Positions 16,787 to 26,165 of a DNA stretch of 47,879 bases are shown here, one piece after another. Position 1 is the first letter of the stretch, and each line of letters starts with the position of its first letter. Source of the stretch: Xenococcaceae cyanobacterium MO_167.B27 (GTDB lineage: Bacteria; Cyanobacteriota; Cyanobacteriia; Cyanobacteriales; Xenococcaceae); contig JASJCP010000062.1 in NCBI GenBank assembly GCA_030065935.1, positions 1-47,879 of the forward strand, in the 5' to 3' direction. The position numbers and the translations under genes are program-made. The notes beneath the pieces are model-generated. The model worked only from the letters and a program-made list of their open reading frames with translations. It searched no databases and had not been told where the DNA came from.

Positions 16787-18220
16787 TTAGGCAACTTGAG
16801 TTGTTAAACTTGTTGAGCTACGCTGCAATCTTTTGGCGACTAAAGCATTTCCTGTAGTAGGACAACCGATTCCGATGTAGTAAAAGCCAGCAGCAGCCAT
16901 AGTAGCAGCATCGAGATAATTACGTCCGTCAATCATTACAGGACTCTTCATCAGTTTTGCCAGTTCAACATAATCCCAATATTGAAATTCTTGCCAATCT
17001 GTCACCAGTACTAAAGCATCACAATCACTGGCTAAACTTTCGGGGTTAGTTTCTAGTTTAAGCGTAGAAAGAACCTGATGATGTTCTGAAGATTGAATCA
17101 AAGGATCGTAGGCTTTAACTTTAGCACCAAGACGGTTTAATTCTTGAATTAAATTAATTGCGGGTGCATCTCGAAGATCGTCGGTATTGGGTTTAAAAGT
17201 AAGTCCTAATAAACCGATAGTTTTTCCTTTAAGAATTTTCAGGACTTGTTGTAGTTTTTCAATCGCTAACAAGCGTTGACTATCATTAACTTTTACAGTT
17301 GCTTTTAACAATTCTGCATCGTAACCATAATCAGTTGCAGTATGAATTAGTGCTGAAACATCTTTGGGAAAACAAGAACCACCCCAGCCAATACCAGCTT
17401 GTAAAAACTTATGACCAATGCGAGAATCTAAACCAATGCCTTTGGCAACTTGGGTAACATCTGCACCTACTCTGTCACAAATATTGGCTAACTCGTTAAT
17501 AAAACTAATTTTTGTAGCTAGGAAGGAATTAGCTGCATACTTAATAGTTTCCGCCGAACCCAAGTCAGTAACTACTACAGGAATATTTGGTAAGGATAAT
17601 TCTTCAACAGGATTTATGCCAGTAACTTTTCTTTCAACAATGGGTTTATAAAGCTCTTGCATTAAAGAAATCGCTTTTTCACTGTTACCACCAAGCACAA
17701 TTCTGTCAGGGTTAAATGTATCGTAGATTGCCGAACCTTCTCGGAGAAACTCAGGATTACTAACTACATCAAACTGGGGTTTCTTGTCTAATTTTCTTTG
17801 CTTGATTTCACTGTTAATAATCTGACGTACCCAATCTCCAGAACCAATGGGAACAGTAGATTTATTAACAATTACTTTGTATTCTCCATTAATTGCTAAA
17901 CCAATCTCTCTAGCTACAGCTTCTACATATCTAGTATCGCTTTCTCCTGTGGGTAAAGCAGGTGTTCCGACAGCAATAAATAGTATTTGGCTATTGACAA
18001 TTGCGGAGTTAGTGTTAGTAGTAAACTCTAAACTTCCAGATTCCATTGCTGATTCCATTATTTCAGACAAACCAGGCTCATAAATAGGAGATTTTCCCGA
18101 GCGCATCAATTCTACTTTGGCTTTATTGTTGTCAACACAAATTACTTGATGACCAATATGAGCCAAACAAACCCCTGTCACTAAACCTACATATCCTGTT
18201 CCGATTACACATACACGCAT
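16787..18220 (-). CDS. ugd: UDP-glucose 6-dehydrogenase / nucleotide-sugar dehydrogenase
   Basis: This 477-residue enzyme oxidises a UDP-sugar twice to a uronic acid, most likely UDP-glucose to UDP-glucuronate. It shows the NAD site GTGYVGLVTG (7-16), VGTPALPTGESD, NPEFLREG (155-162), K/N residues in KYAANSFLATKISFINELANICDRVG, the nucleophile C283 in GWGGSCFPKD, and C-terminal GLTFKPNTDDLRDAPA. Length is somewhat over the usual 430-450 because of a C-terminal tail of about 30 residues. It lies 19 bp after the upstream GT gene, so they share a message, and supplies an acidic sugar for the polymer. A GDP-mannose dehydrogenase role is less likely. Confidence 0.92.
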   Translation of the reverse strand: MRVCVIGTGYVGLVTGVCLAHIGHQVICVDNNKAKVELMRSGKSPIYEPGLSEIMESAMESGSLEFTTNTNSAIVNSQILFIAVGTPALPTGESDTRYVEAVAREIGLAINGEYKVIVNKSTVPIGSGDWVRQIINSEIKQRKLDKKPQFDVVSNPEFLREGSAIYDTFNPDRIVLGGNSEKAISLMQELYKPIVERKVTGINPVEELSLPNIPVVVTDLGSAETIKYAANSFLATKISFINELANICDRVGADVTQVAKGIGLDSRIGHKFLQAGIGWGGSCFPKDVSALIHTATDYGYDAELLKATVKVNDSQRLLAIEKLQQVLKILKGKTIGLLGLTFKPNTDDLRDAPAINLIQELNRLGAKVKAYDPLIQSSEHHQVLSTLKLETNPESLASDCDALVLVTDWQEFQYWDYVELAKLMKSPVMIDGRNYLDAATMAAAGFYYIGIGCPTTGNALVAKRLQRSSTSLTTQVA

Positions 18221-18239
18221 GGTATTTTCTCCTAGTATT

Positions 18240-19490
18240 TTAATTTTTTACTGAGTTGTTAGCTGCTATTAGTTGATTGTTGATGGTTGATTGCTGATTG
18301 CTTGTGGAATTTACTAAGGGTTTTAAATAATGTGCAGTCTGACTAACCCCATCTAAATCGAGAGTTAATTCAGTAGGTTTTTGTTGTAGATAATCGATAA
18401 TTTTTTCAGCAAACTTTTCTGGTTCTAAATCTTCAGCATGGATCATTTTAACTCTACCAAGACTGTCTAATTTTTTAAGGCGAGTTTCTTGCTCTTTATC
18501 ATTATTTCCTTGAAATGCCATCATCATCGCTTTAACACCTGTGCTTAATATATTCATCGTGGTGTTATAGCCAGACATTCCAATAGATAAATCTGCTCGA
18601 TCCATATAGTGAACTAGGTTAGAAGTGTAGCGTTCTACTGTAATATTGTCTTGATCGCTAGTTATGCCTTGTAGTTTTTGAAAAACTGTATCAGGACAAA
18701 ATGGACCAGTAAATATTTTAATCTCGTGGGGAATTTTGGCTTGTAAAATAGGTGCAGTGTTAGCTACACATTCTAATAAATCGTGTCCAAATCTACCGCC
18801 ACCAACACTGACTAAAATTAAGGGTTTTTCCTGAATCTTTAAGAATTCTGAAGATTCTGCTAGGAACTCAGATTGTAGCTTATACTTAATATCATCAGGT
18901 AATGGTTGAACAACATAACCAGTATAATGAACGGCACAATTTAAGTCTTTAAGACGAGAAAAACTCAGATTGAGCTTGATGAAATTGGGGTCGCCGTGAA
19001 TTAATAACATATCGAAATATTTATTCATCAAACGACAAACTTTTTCTTCATGACGCTCTTGATTCTGTTTAGTAACGACAATATCTCGGATACTGGAAAC
19101 AATTTTAGTCCCCATAGATTTGGCTTTCTCAACCAAAGGAATCAACTCAAAAGAAAAACGTCTTCTGCCAAAAGGAAATAACTCAATAACTAGCACATCA
19201 GGTTGAAAGCTATCGCATACATTCAAGAGAATATCTTTTCTGATTGCTTCTACTTCCTCCATAGTGAGATTATCATCTACAGGTTTTAGTTCCTGAAATT
19301 CTGTATCAGTTTTAACGGCAGGAATATTAATAACTTCAATACCTTCAGGAAACTCAAACTCTTCAATAACCTGTCCGCCATTAATAAAACAAACTTCAAA
19401 ATCAGGAATCAATCCCCTAACTATTTCAATACTGCGAATGAGATGACCCATTCCTAAGATGTGCTGACAATAAAACATTAATTTAGGCAT
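18240..19490 (-). CDS. MurG-like glycosyltransferase (COG4671-type)
   Basis: This 416-residue GT-B protein begins MPKLMFYCQHILGMGHLIRS, the H-x-x-G-MGH signature of this predicted glycosyltransferase family, and has PLILVSVGGGRFGHDLLECV and a donor-site segment YMDRADLSIGMSGYNTTMNIL. The tail (about 25 residues, rich in Asn, Ser and Gln) is low-complexity repeat-derived and likely unimportant. It is the first gene of the four-gene minus-strand run, preceded by a 387-bp gap. It probably acts in polysaccharide assembly; the specific sugar is unknown. Confidence 0.75.
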   Translation of the reverse strand: MPKLMFYCQHILGMGHLIRSIEIVRGLIPDFEVCFINGGQVIEEFEFPEGIEVINIPAVKTDTEFQELKPVDDNLTMEEVEAIRKDILLNVCDSFQPDVLVIELFPFGRRRFSFELIPLVEKAKSMGTKIVSSIRDIVVTKQNQERHEEKVCRLMNKYFDMLLIHGDPNFIKLNLSFSRLKDLNCAVHYTGYVVQPLPDDIKYKLQSEFLAESSEFLKIQEKPLILVSVGGGRFGHDLLECVANTAPILQAKIPHEIKIFTGPFCPDTVFQKLQGITSDQDNITVERYTSNLVHYMDRADLSIGMSGYNTTMNILSTGVKAMMMAFQGNNDKEQETRLKKLDSLGRVKMIHAEDLEPEKFAEKIIDYLQQKPTELTLDLDGVSQTAHYLKPLVNSTSNQQSTINNQLIAANNSVKN

Positions 19491-19877
19491 ATTTCTGATA
19501 AATTATTATTTGGATTAAATTAGATTTTTGCAGTTATACTGATGAGTATTTAGCTAGTAATTGGGGAGGCGATCGCTTGTTATTAAATGGTGAGGACGTT
19601 ACCAAAAAATATTTGAATAGAATCGCGCCCTGATAGAAATCTTAAGATTATTAAGTATTAATGAACTAAATAAAACGAAAACAAATATTTTGCGTATCGT
19701 AACTAATGGATACTGACAAATTGTTAACACGGAGCGAAATATTTTTTAAACTAAACGCATCGTGAGAATAAACTGTCAGCCTCATGAGTAATACTCCTTT
19801 CTTTTGGGGATTACGTTAAGTTTTAAACAGTCCCATAAAATCTCGATTAAGCTGATGTGAAGTAAGATGAAGTTTAG
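19491..19877. other. Divergent promoter gap between exopolysaccharide genes and the two-component pair
   Basis: This 387-bp gap lies between divergent genes and must hold both promoters. It contains a HIP1 octamer at about 19,569. I saw no clear operator or binding site for the response regulator, though a regulator of the divergent operon would be expected to bind here. Confidence 0.35.
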
Positions 19878-21323
19878 ATGAGAAAATTCTTAATTAAACA
19901 ATGGTTGTTCCAACAGGAATTCTTCTGGGAAGCAAGAACTCGGATTTTTGCTTGGTATTTAGGGTTAAGCAGTGTATTCATCGGCTTATCAATTCCGATT
20001 TTTAGCCACTTAGCAGTTACTCAAGTAGATCGTAGGATAGAAGAAGACTTAGGTGAAGAAATCGAAGCCTTTGAAAAATCCTTAAAAAATTACCAAAATC
20101 AAGACATCAAAACTATTTTTGATCGCTTCTTAGAATATAAAATTCCTGGGGATAAAACTTTTCTCATTGCGATAGCTCAAGGTCAATTCTATCGTTCTAG
20201 TCCCGTCAGCCTCCCTGAAGCAATTTCTCCTGACTCACGTCTAATTACAAAATTAGCCCAAACCAAAAGTCCTCTCATCGAACACAATCAGATTCAAGAT
20301 CCCGAGGTAGGAGATATTCTCTACACAGCAGAGCCAGTAGAAATACAAGGAATAGTTCAGGGAGTCTTAATTGTCGCCAATATTCCCCAAGGAGAAAGAA
20401 GAGAAGCTCTATCCGTAATTGTCCTGGTTATAAAAGTATTGGTCTGGGCTTTTGTCCTAGCCATAATTGCAGGATGGGGAGTCGCAGGACAAGTTTTACA
20501 CCCCGTCCGTAGTCTAATCAAGACCGCCAACGCTATTACTGAAGAAGACCTCACTCAGCGAATTCCCCTTCGAGGAGGTACAGGGGAAATGGCAGAATTA
20601 GCCAAAACCTTTAATAACATGATGAATCGTTTAGAAGCAGCATTCAAAACTCAGCGAGAATTTCTTAACGATGCTAGTCATGAAATACGAACCCCTATTA
20701 CTATTATTCGCGGTCATTTAGAGTTATTAGAATATAGCGATGCTCAAGAAAGAGCAGAAACCATAGCTTTAGTCCTCGATGAATTAGACCGTATGAGTGT
20801 TTTTGTGGAAGACTTATTATTATTAGCTAGAGCAGAGAGAAGAGATTTTCTGATATCAAGGGAAGTAGATTTAAGTGAGCTTACTGGAGAAATTTTCCTG
20901 AAAATTCGAGCTTTGGGGGAACGAAAATGGCGATTGGACAGTCAAGGAAAAGGAACAGTTAATCTAGACCGCCAACGCATTATTCAAGCAATTATGAATC
21001 TGGCTCAAAATGCAGTGCAACACACCAATAGTAACGACATAATTACCTTTGGTTCCGCGATAGAAAACAAGGAAGTTTATTTCTGGGTTAGAGATACAGG
21101 AATTGGTATCCCTATACAAGATCAAGAACGTATCTTTCAAAAATTTATTCGTTCCAGTAATTCTAGGAATGCTAACCAGGGGACAGGTTTAGGTTTATCT
21201 GTAGTATCAGCGATCGCTCAAAGCCACCATGGTCACGTAGAATTGTATAGTCAATTAGGAAAAGGCTCTATGTTCGTGATTGTTGTACCCAAAAAATCTC
21301 CAGTAAAGCGTCATAATTTGTAA
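19878..21323 (+). CDS. Membrane sensor histidine kinase (HAMP-HisKA-HATPase)
   Basis: This 481-residue two-membrane-span kinase has TM1 at about 24-46, a periplasmic sensor of about 130 residues, TM2 at about 178-201, a HAMP linker (VLHPVRSLIKTANAITEEDLTQRIP), and a dimerisation domain with the phospho-acceptor H268 in NDASHEIRTPITIIRGHLE. The ATPase domain has NLAQNAVQHT, DTGIGIP and GTGLGLSVV. It precedes an OmpR-type regulator by 41 bp, so kinase and regulator form one operon (kinase first). The ligand is unknown. The divergent neighbours are exopolysaccharide genes, which makes it a reasonable regulator of them. Confidence 0.93.
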   Translation: MRKFLIKQWLFQQEFFWEARTRIFAWYLGLSSVFIGLSIPIFSHLAVTQVDRRIEEDLGEEIEAFEKSLKNYQNQDIKTIFDRFLEYKIPGDKTFLIAIAQGQFYRSSPVSLPEAISPDSRLITKLAQTKSPLIEHNQIQDPEVGDILYTAEPVEIQGIVQGVLIVANIPQGERREALSVIVLVIKVLVWAFVLAIIAGWGVAGQVLHPVRSLIKTANAITEEDLTQRIPLRGGTGEMAELAKTFNNMMNRLEAAFKTQREFLNDASHEIRTPITIIRGHLELLEYSDAQERAETIALVLDELDRMSVFVEDLLLLARAERRDFLISREVDLSELTGEIFLKIRALGERKWRLDSQGKGTVNLDRQRIIQAIMNLAQNAVQHTNSNDIITFGSAIENKEVYFWVRDTGIGIPIQDQERIFQKFIRSSNSRNANQGTGLGLSVVSAIAQSHHGHVELYSQLGKGSMFVIVVPKKSPVKRHNL

Positions 21324-21364
21324 TTATTAGCCAGTCCACTTATAACTGAATAATTATAATTATA

Positions 21365-22048
21365 ATGAACCGAATTTTAATTGCTGAAGACGAACCCCGC
21401 ATTGCTTCTTTTCTCGAAAAAGGCTTAAAAGCTAACGGTTTCACCACTACTATTGCCAAAGATGCAGAGGAAGCGATTAATTTAGCTTTAAGTGACAACT
21501 TCGATCTACTGCTGTTAGATTTGGGACTACCAAAACTAGATGGTTTAGAAGTTCTCGAACAACTACGGGGTCAAGGTTTAACTTTCCCAATTATTATTTT
21601 GACAGCTAGAGATGATATTAACGATAAAGTAGCAGGATTAGAAGGTGGTGCTGACGACTATGTAACTAAGCCATTTCGCTTTGAAGAATTACTCGCCAGA
21701 GTTCGTTTACGTCTGCGAAATTCTCAATCCTTACCCAAAAAGCAAAATGAAGCCCTCACCCAATTACAAGTCGGTAATCTTATCCTCAACCTACATACTA
21801 GAAAAGCTATCTTAAAGGGTCAAGAAATCGATCTACCAGCTAAAGAATTTAGTCTTTTAGAAACTTTTATGTCTCACCCCGAACAAGTCATGACCAGAGA
21901 ACAACTCTTAGACCGAGTTTGGGGTTTTGATTACGATCCAGGGTCTAATATTGTTGATGTTTATGTTGGTTATCTCCGAAAAAAACTTGGAACTAACGTT
22001 ATTAGAACTGTTAGAGGAGTTGGCTATTGTTTGAAACAGAGTGGGTAA
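21365..22048 (+). CDS. OmpR/PhoB-family response regulator
   Basis: This 227-residue regulator has an intact receiver: acidic pair E8-D9-E10, phosphoacceptor D52 (LLLLDLGLPK), the T in ILTAR and K in VTKPF. The winged-helix DNA-binding domain follows (about residues 128-225) with LPAKEFSLLETFMSHP and IVDVYVGYLRKKLG. It should be phosphorylated by the upstream kinase, 41 bp away, and then act as a transcription factor. Regulon members cannot be seen directly. Confidence 0.93.
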   Translation: MNRILIAEDEPRIASFLEKGLKANGFTTTIAKDAEEAINLALSDNFDLLLLDLGLPKLDGLEVLEQLRGQGLTFPIIILTARDDINDKVAGLEGGADDYVTKPFRFEELLARVRLRLRNSQSLPKKQNEALTQLQVGNLILNLHTRKAILKGQEIDLPAKEFSLLETFMSHPEQVMTREQLLDRVWGFDYDPGSNIVDVYVGYLRKKLGTNVIRTVRGVGYCLKQSG

Positions 22049-22059
22049 GAGAAGGGATG

Positions 22060-22262
22060 AGGAGTGAGGAGACTGGGGGGACTGGGGATTGGGGACTGGG
22101 GCGGGAAGGAGACTTCATTACAAAGTCGATCTCTTTTGGTTTCAATACCTAGATTTATTAAGTCTCCTCCCGGGGGGACTGGGGACTAGGGACTGGGGAA
22201 TTGGGGGATTGGGGAAGTAATACTTATTACTTATTACTTATTACTTATTACTTATTTCTTCT
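22060..22262. repeat. GGGGACT and TTATTAC tandem repeats between regulator and pcyA
   Basis: Two repeat blocks occur: GGGGACTGGGGA-type units (about 22,070-22,098 and 22,172-22,215) and five or so copies of TTACTTA (about 22,221-22,257). They are cyanobacterial short tandem repeats with no coding value. Confidence 0.75.
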
Positions 22263-22290
22263 GAATCCTTCATCCCTCATCCTTCATCCT

Positions 22291-23049
22291 TTATTTAGTT
22301 TGGGGAACATCAAATAAAACTGATTTCATGTAATATTCTGCCCAATCTGGTCCAAAAGCTTTTTCTAAGACACGACGGGTTTTATCATTTTTTTGTTGTT
22401 TAGTGCAGTAGTAATTTTGTCCTGCTAAGTACAATTCTTGTTGTTGAGGAGAAAGAGGTTCAGCTTGTATCGCTTGTTGACAGTGAATTTTCAGCATCCC
22501 CTCAGTATATTCTAGAAAATTTTGCTCTTCTAATTCGGTTTGAGGACGAACAAATAGGCAAAATTCCGAGAAAATGTCAGCCCAAGATGGCAATCTTCGA
22601 TGTTCAGCAAATTTAGTCGGTGATAAGACTGATAACTGCTGTTTGTAAGATGAAGAAAGTGTCTTTTCGGGACTGGTAGGAGACAAATCAGCGATCGCAG
22701 CACTAATACCAGCTTTTCCTGCTACGATGTCACAACCAAACATGGGTAAGGGATATTCGGGACGAGGGAACATGACACAATGAAGAATATCCAGATTTGA
22801 ACCGACTTTTGCCAGTTCTAGGTGCATTTTGCGGAATTCCCGCGTTTGATAACAACGATTCTCAATTCTTAGTTTTTCCCCTTCCAATTTTCCTTCTACA
22901 TACCCCAATCCCTCTGGTAATGAATAGGGAGATAAGTCTAGATTTTGTTGCCAACAATCTAAAATTAAATCTGCAAGCTGACATATCAGAGGATGTTGCT
23001 CTTGGCGTAGTGAGGATTGCTGCTGTGAAGTATCTAACATTTCAGTCAT
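22291..23049 (-). CDS. pcyA: Phycocyanobilin:ferredoxin oxidoreductase PcyA
   Basis: This bilin reductase converts biliverdin IXalpha to phycocyanobilin by four ferredoxin-supplied electrons, making the chromophore of phycocyanin and phytochromes. I use the ATG at 23,049 (252 residues) because the preceding 31 codons of the open frame have no similarity and PcyA is usually about 245 residues. The catalytic residues are present: E78 ([13 protein letters not shown]), H90 ([13 protein letters not shown]) and D107 ([13 protein letters not shown]), all equivalent to the known Glu/His/Asp set. The gene is divergent from tatA, about 130 bp apart. Single-copy type, full length. Confidence 0.95.
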   Translation of the reverse strand: MTEMLDTSQQQSSLRQEQHPLICQLADLILDCWQQNLDLSPYSLPEGLGYVEGKLEGEKLRIENRCYQTREFRKMHLELAKVGSNLDILHCVMFPRPEYPLPMFGCDIVAGKAGISAAIADLSPTSPEKTLSSSYKQQLSVLSPTKFAEHRRLPSWADIFSEFCLFVRPQTELEEQNFLEYTEGMLKIHCQQAIQAEPLSPQQQELYLAGQNYYCTKQQKNDKTRRVLEKAFGPDWAEYYMKSVLFDVPQTK

Positions 23050-23180
23050 AAAACACTTTCTATCGGTCAGTTCCAGAGGGGTAATACTAACTATGTATAA
23101 AATTAACGATATACTGAGACTGACTCCTTTTACTACATACAACTAATAATCGTAATCTATTTTGTGCAGGAGATTGAGAG

Positions 23181-23336
23181 ATGTTTGGTTTAGGACTACC
23201 AGAAATAGGAATTATTGCTATTGTGGCACTGTTGGTATTTGGACCCAAAAAAATTCCTGAAATTGGGGCTGCATTAGGAAAAACCGTCAAAGGTTTTAAA
23301 CAAGAAATGGAACGCTCAGATAAGGATGAAGTATAA
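23181..23336 (+). CDS. tatA: Twin-arginine translocase subunit TatA/TatE
   Basis: This 51-residue protein reads MFGLGLPEIGIIAIVALLVFGPKKIPEIGAALGKTVKGFK, the TatA/E pattern: one short N-terminal transmembrane helix, FGP hinge and amphipathic helix with a charged tail. TatA multimers form the pore for folded Tat substrates at the thylakoid or plasma membrane. It has an AGGAGA ribosome-binding site about 9 bases before the ATG at 23,181. No tatB or tatC is near, as in other cyanobacteria. The tail is shorter than usual (EMERSDKDEV), so it is either a short TatE-like paralogue or a natural variant. Confidence 0.92.
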   Translation: MFGLGLPEIGIIAIVALLVFGPKKIPEIGAALGKTVKGFKQEMERSDKDEV

Positions 23337-23632
23337 GGGATGAAGGATGAATCAGTTATAAGTTATCAGTTATCAGTAGAGAGTGAACAGTTAGCAGTAT
23401 TCAGTATTCAGTATTCAGTAAGAAGCATCAGGCATCAAGCATGAGGAAAAATAAATACCCCTGACCTCCTACCTAGACTCTGACCTCCTACCTAGACTCT
23501 GACCTGGAGACCCAATTTCCCATTCCCTATTCACCATTCCCCATTCCCCAGTCTCCTCTCACCGAAGGTGCGCGTTCGGTGAAGGGCGACGAAGTCTAGC
23601 GACCCCTCATAATTCATCCCTCATCCCTTAAA
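23337..23632. repeat. Repeat-filled gap (TTATCAG, ATTCAGT, TGACCTC/CCTACCTAGACTC units) with CACCGAA hairpin
   Basis: The gap is almost entirely short tandem repeats: GTTATCA units, AGTATTC units near 23,395-23,420, and CTCCTACCTAGACTCTGAC units at 23,464-23,505 shared with 215-304. A hairpin CACCGAA-(8 nt)-TTCGGTG is at 23,560-23,581; a shorter relative of it is at about 1260. Confidence 0.75.
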
Positions 23633-25438
23633 TTAATTTCCCAACATTTGCAATTTGTAGAGACTGGCGTATAAACCATCTTGTTCTAAGAGTTCATTAT
23701 GAGAACCAGACTCAATAAGTTCTCCTCGTTCAAGTACTAGAATTTTATCGACATTGCGGATAGTAGAAAGGCGGTGAGCAATAATGATGGCAGTGCGATC
23801 GCGTAAAAGATGGTCTAGAGCTTCTTGAATTAGGGCTTCTGTTTTCACATCCAAACTAGCAGTAGCTTCATCTAATACTAAGACTTTGGGGTCGCGAATG
23901 GCTACACGAGCAAAGGCGAGGAGTTGTTTTTGTCCCCCTGAAATATTTGTCCCTCTTTCTCTTAGTTGAGTATGATAGCCCCCTGTTAGGTTGTTAATAA
24001 AGTTATCGATATTGGTAAGTTTGGCAGCTTGTTTGACTTCCTCAAAAGAGTAGTTATCCCCTAGAGTAATGTTACGCTCTACATCTCCTGCAAACAGAAA
24101 ACTCTCTTGTAAGATAACTCCAATATAACGACGTAAATCTTGTTGGGAAATATCCTTAATATCTATCCCATCAACTAAAATTCTGCCTTGACTTGGTTCA
24201 TAGAGACGACACAATAAACGAATAATCGAACTTTTCCCCGCACCTGTTGGTCCTACTAAAGCAATTTTTTCTCCTGGTTTAATGGTGAAATCAAGATTTT
24301 TCAGGACATATTCATCGGGTTTATAACCAAACCAAACATTTTCAAACTTAATCTCCCCTTGACTTCTATTGGTGCTGTTGCTTTCATTTAGGGATAAGTT
24401 TTTTGCTGAATCAGTAATTTCGATGGGTTGACTCATCAATTCCGTAATGCGTTCGATCGCTGTAAAGCCAGATTGGAACATGGTAAATTTATCAGCAAAC
24501 TGACGCAAGGGGTTAAATAGTCTTTGGGAATAGAGAATAAAGGCAGAAAGTTGCCCAAAAGTCATAGTTTCTTTCAGAACAAAGAACCCACCCAACCACA
24601 AGACTACTGCGATCGCCACTAAAGCAACCCATTCTAAGGTAGCAGACACCGCAGAATCATGGAAAATAATTTTATTAACTTCTTTACGGTAGCGGTTGTT
24701 AATCCCGCGATACATTTCGCTATTGTATCTTTCTCGACGAAATAACTGAACAATATTGATTCCTGCAATATTTTCTTGCAACATCGAGTTCAGTTTTGAT
24801 AATTCTTCCCTAGCTTGGTAGTTAGCAATACGGTATTGTCTCTGAAAATAGATGATCAAAGCTGTAACAGGAATCAACATCAACACTAAAATAGATGCTA
24901 GTTGCCAGTTAACCAGATAGATCGTAACCACGATCGCGCTTATAGAAACAAAATCACTCACCACTCCCACTGCGCCACTAGCAAATACATCTCCTAGTGC
25001 TTCCACATCGTTAGTGATCCGAGTAACTAATTTCCCTACTGGAGTCCGATCAAAAAAGCTCGCTGCTAAAGAAGTAACATGAGCGAATAAATCTTCCCTT
25101 ACCGACGCAGTAATTTCTTGTCCAATCTTCTGTACCAGGTATCCTTGCACCGAAGCAAACATTAAGCGGACAATAACTGTTAATAGCAGTAACTTCACTA
25201 GCATATTAATGCCTTGTGCCAAAGAAACATCAGCTAAAAATGTCCATGTTGGCTCTTCTCTCAGTAAAGATACTGCTTGTCCAATAATTAAAGGCTGAAT
25301 TGCTCCTGCTCCCGCTAAAGGTACTAATAAGAATAAGGAAATCAGCAAAATTCCGCGATTTTTACCTAAGTAAGGCATTAGTTTTCGGAATAATCGCCAA
25401 TCGTTTTGTTGAGCTTTTTTGGTTAAATAGTTATTCAT
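23633..25438 (-). CDS. ABC exporter, permease fused to ATP-binding domain
   Basis: I place the start at 25,438 (601 residues, MNNYLTKKAQQNDW), because the upstream 29 codons of the open frame have no membrane or domain signal. It is a half-size exporter: six predicted membrane helices (about residues 30-310), then the nucleotide-binding domain with Walker A GPTGAGKSS, Q-loop GVILQESFLF, signature NISGGQKQLLAFARV, Walker B VLVLDEATASLD and the switch His in IIAHRLST. It should act as a homodimer or with a partner to move lipids, peptides or drugs outward. The substrate is unknown, and the gap to its neighbours is wide. Confidence 0.93.
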   Translation of the reverse strand: MNNYLTKKAQQNDWRLFRKLMPYLGKNRGILLISLFLLVPLAGAGAIQPLIIGQAVSLLREEPTWTFLADVSLAQGINMLVKLLLLTVIVRLMFASVQGYLVQKIGQEITASVREDLFAHVTSLAASFFDRTPVGKLVTRITNDVEALGDVFASGAVGVVSDFVSISAIVVTIYLVNWQLASILVLMLIPVTALIIYFQRQYRIANYQAREELSKLNSMLQENIAGINIVQLFRRERYNSEMYRGINNRYRKEVNKIIFHDSAVSATLEWVALVAIAVVLWLGGFFVLKETMTFGQLSAFILYSQRLFNPLRQFADKFTMFQSGFTAIERITELMSQPIEITDSAKNLSLNESNSTNRSQGEIKFENVWFGYKPDEYVLKNLDFTIKPGEKIALVGPTGAGKSSIIRLLCRLYEPSQGRILVDGIDIKDISQQDLRRYIGVILQESFLFAGDVERNITLGDNYSFEEVKQAAKLTNIDNFINNLTGGYHTQLRERGTNISGGQKQLLAFARVAIRDPKVLVLDEATASLDVKTEALIQEALDHLLRDRTAIIIAHRLSTIRNVDKILVLERGELIESGSHNELLEQDGLYASLYKLQMLGN

Positions 25439-25719
25439 AAAAAAAAAGATACTGCGAGTATCAACATGGTGGTTAGACAAGGAGCAAAAACCTCCCCTTC
25501 CCTCACCATCAATCCTCCTATTCAAGTGCCTAGCAAGCTAATTATCTATTATCTATTATCAATTATTAATTCTTGAGTGCCATTGTCCTTGAGATTTTAT
25601 GTAATTTTAGAGGTAAAATTTATGTAAAGTTACTGAATTTGCTTTCAAGATTTGATAAAGAAACGGTATATGTGCTGGTTTTCTAGTATCTTAATTAAGA
25701 TATAGAGAAAAATATAGAG

Positions 25720-26090
25720 AGTAGTCGGTAAAACGGATCAATTCGTAGTTAATCGGAGCAATTCGGTTAACTGGCTACACCAGACTCAGTACCCAGGTAC
25801 TACGCTTTTTAGGTCATGACCTGAATAGGGTTCGCTAGCCCTAAGCGGTCAGAGGAGGAACATTAACTTTAACTGATTTACCCAGGAGAAAAACCGACCT
25901 CAGTGCCAAGCCTATAAAGCATTGTCGAAGCTAACATTACTCCTAAAAGGAGAAGCTGTTAATTCAGTAATCAGGGGAAAACAGTAGTTAAAGGCTACAG
26001 TTTTCTCTGGATTTATTCAGGAATATTAGGAGCTTACCCCAAACAAATGTCGGGAATATCCAGTTTTGCTACCTTGTACTCCAAAATAAT
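25720..26090 (+). ncRNA. Strongly structured gene-free region; candidate unidentified RNA or leader of the TPR gene
   Basis: The 640-bp gap before the TPR gene has dense complementarity that is not tandem-repeat derived. Visible features: a 12-nt direct repeat CGGATCAATTCG/CGGAGCAATTCG (25,734 and 25,754), the stem AGTACC-CA-GGTACT (25,788-25,801), the palindrome AGGTCATGACCT (25,811-25,822), AGGG...CCCT (25,827-25,842), and a long hairpin at 25,974-26,010 with loop TTAAAGG, four pairs, an A/A mismatch and nine more pairs including two G-U. I match it to no RNA family. Strand is not proven; plus is assumed because it precedes the TPR gene. Confidence 0.4.
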
Positions 26091-26165
26091 GCTACTTAAT
26101 TGCTAGACTAATTTAGTTTAGTCAGTATATATACTTATATATAAGATTACTCCTCTAAATTAACT

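Noticed and set aside
22060-22262. CRISPR-like arrays in the tandem repeat blocks (also 5518-5552 and 23,340-23,510)
   Set aside because: Units are 7-20 bp without spacers, typical short tandem repeats; no cas genes are in the window.
23050-23142. N-terminal extension of PcyA (31 codons)
   Set aside because: It has no similarity to PcyA and makes the protein longer than the family; the ATG at 23,049 fits.
25720-26090. RNase P RNA, tmRNA or 6S RNA as identity of the structured region
   Set aside because: I looked for GAGGAAAGTCC (RNase P), a tmRNA acceptor arm and tag, and 6S RNA features on both strands and found none.
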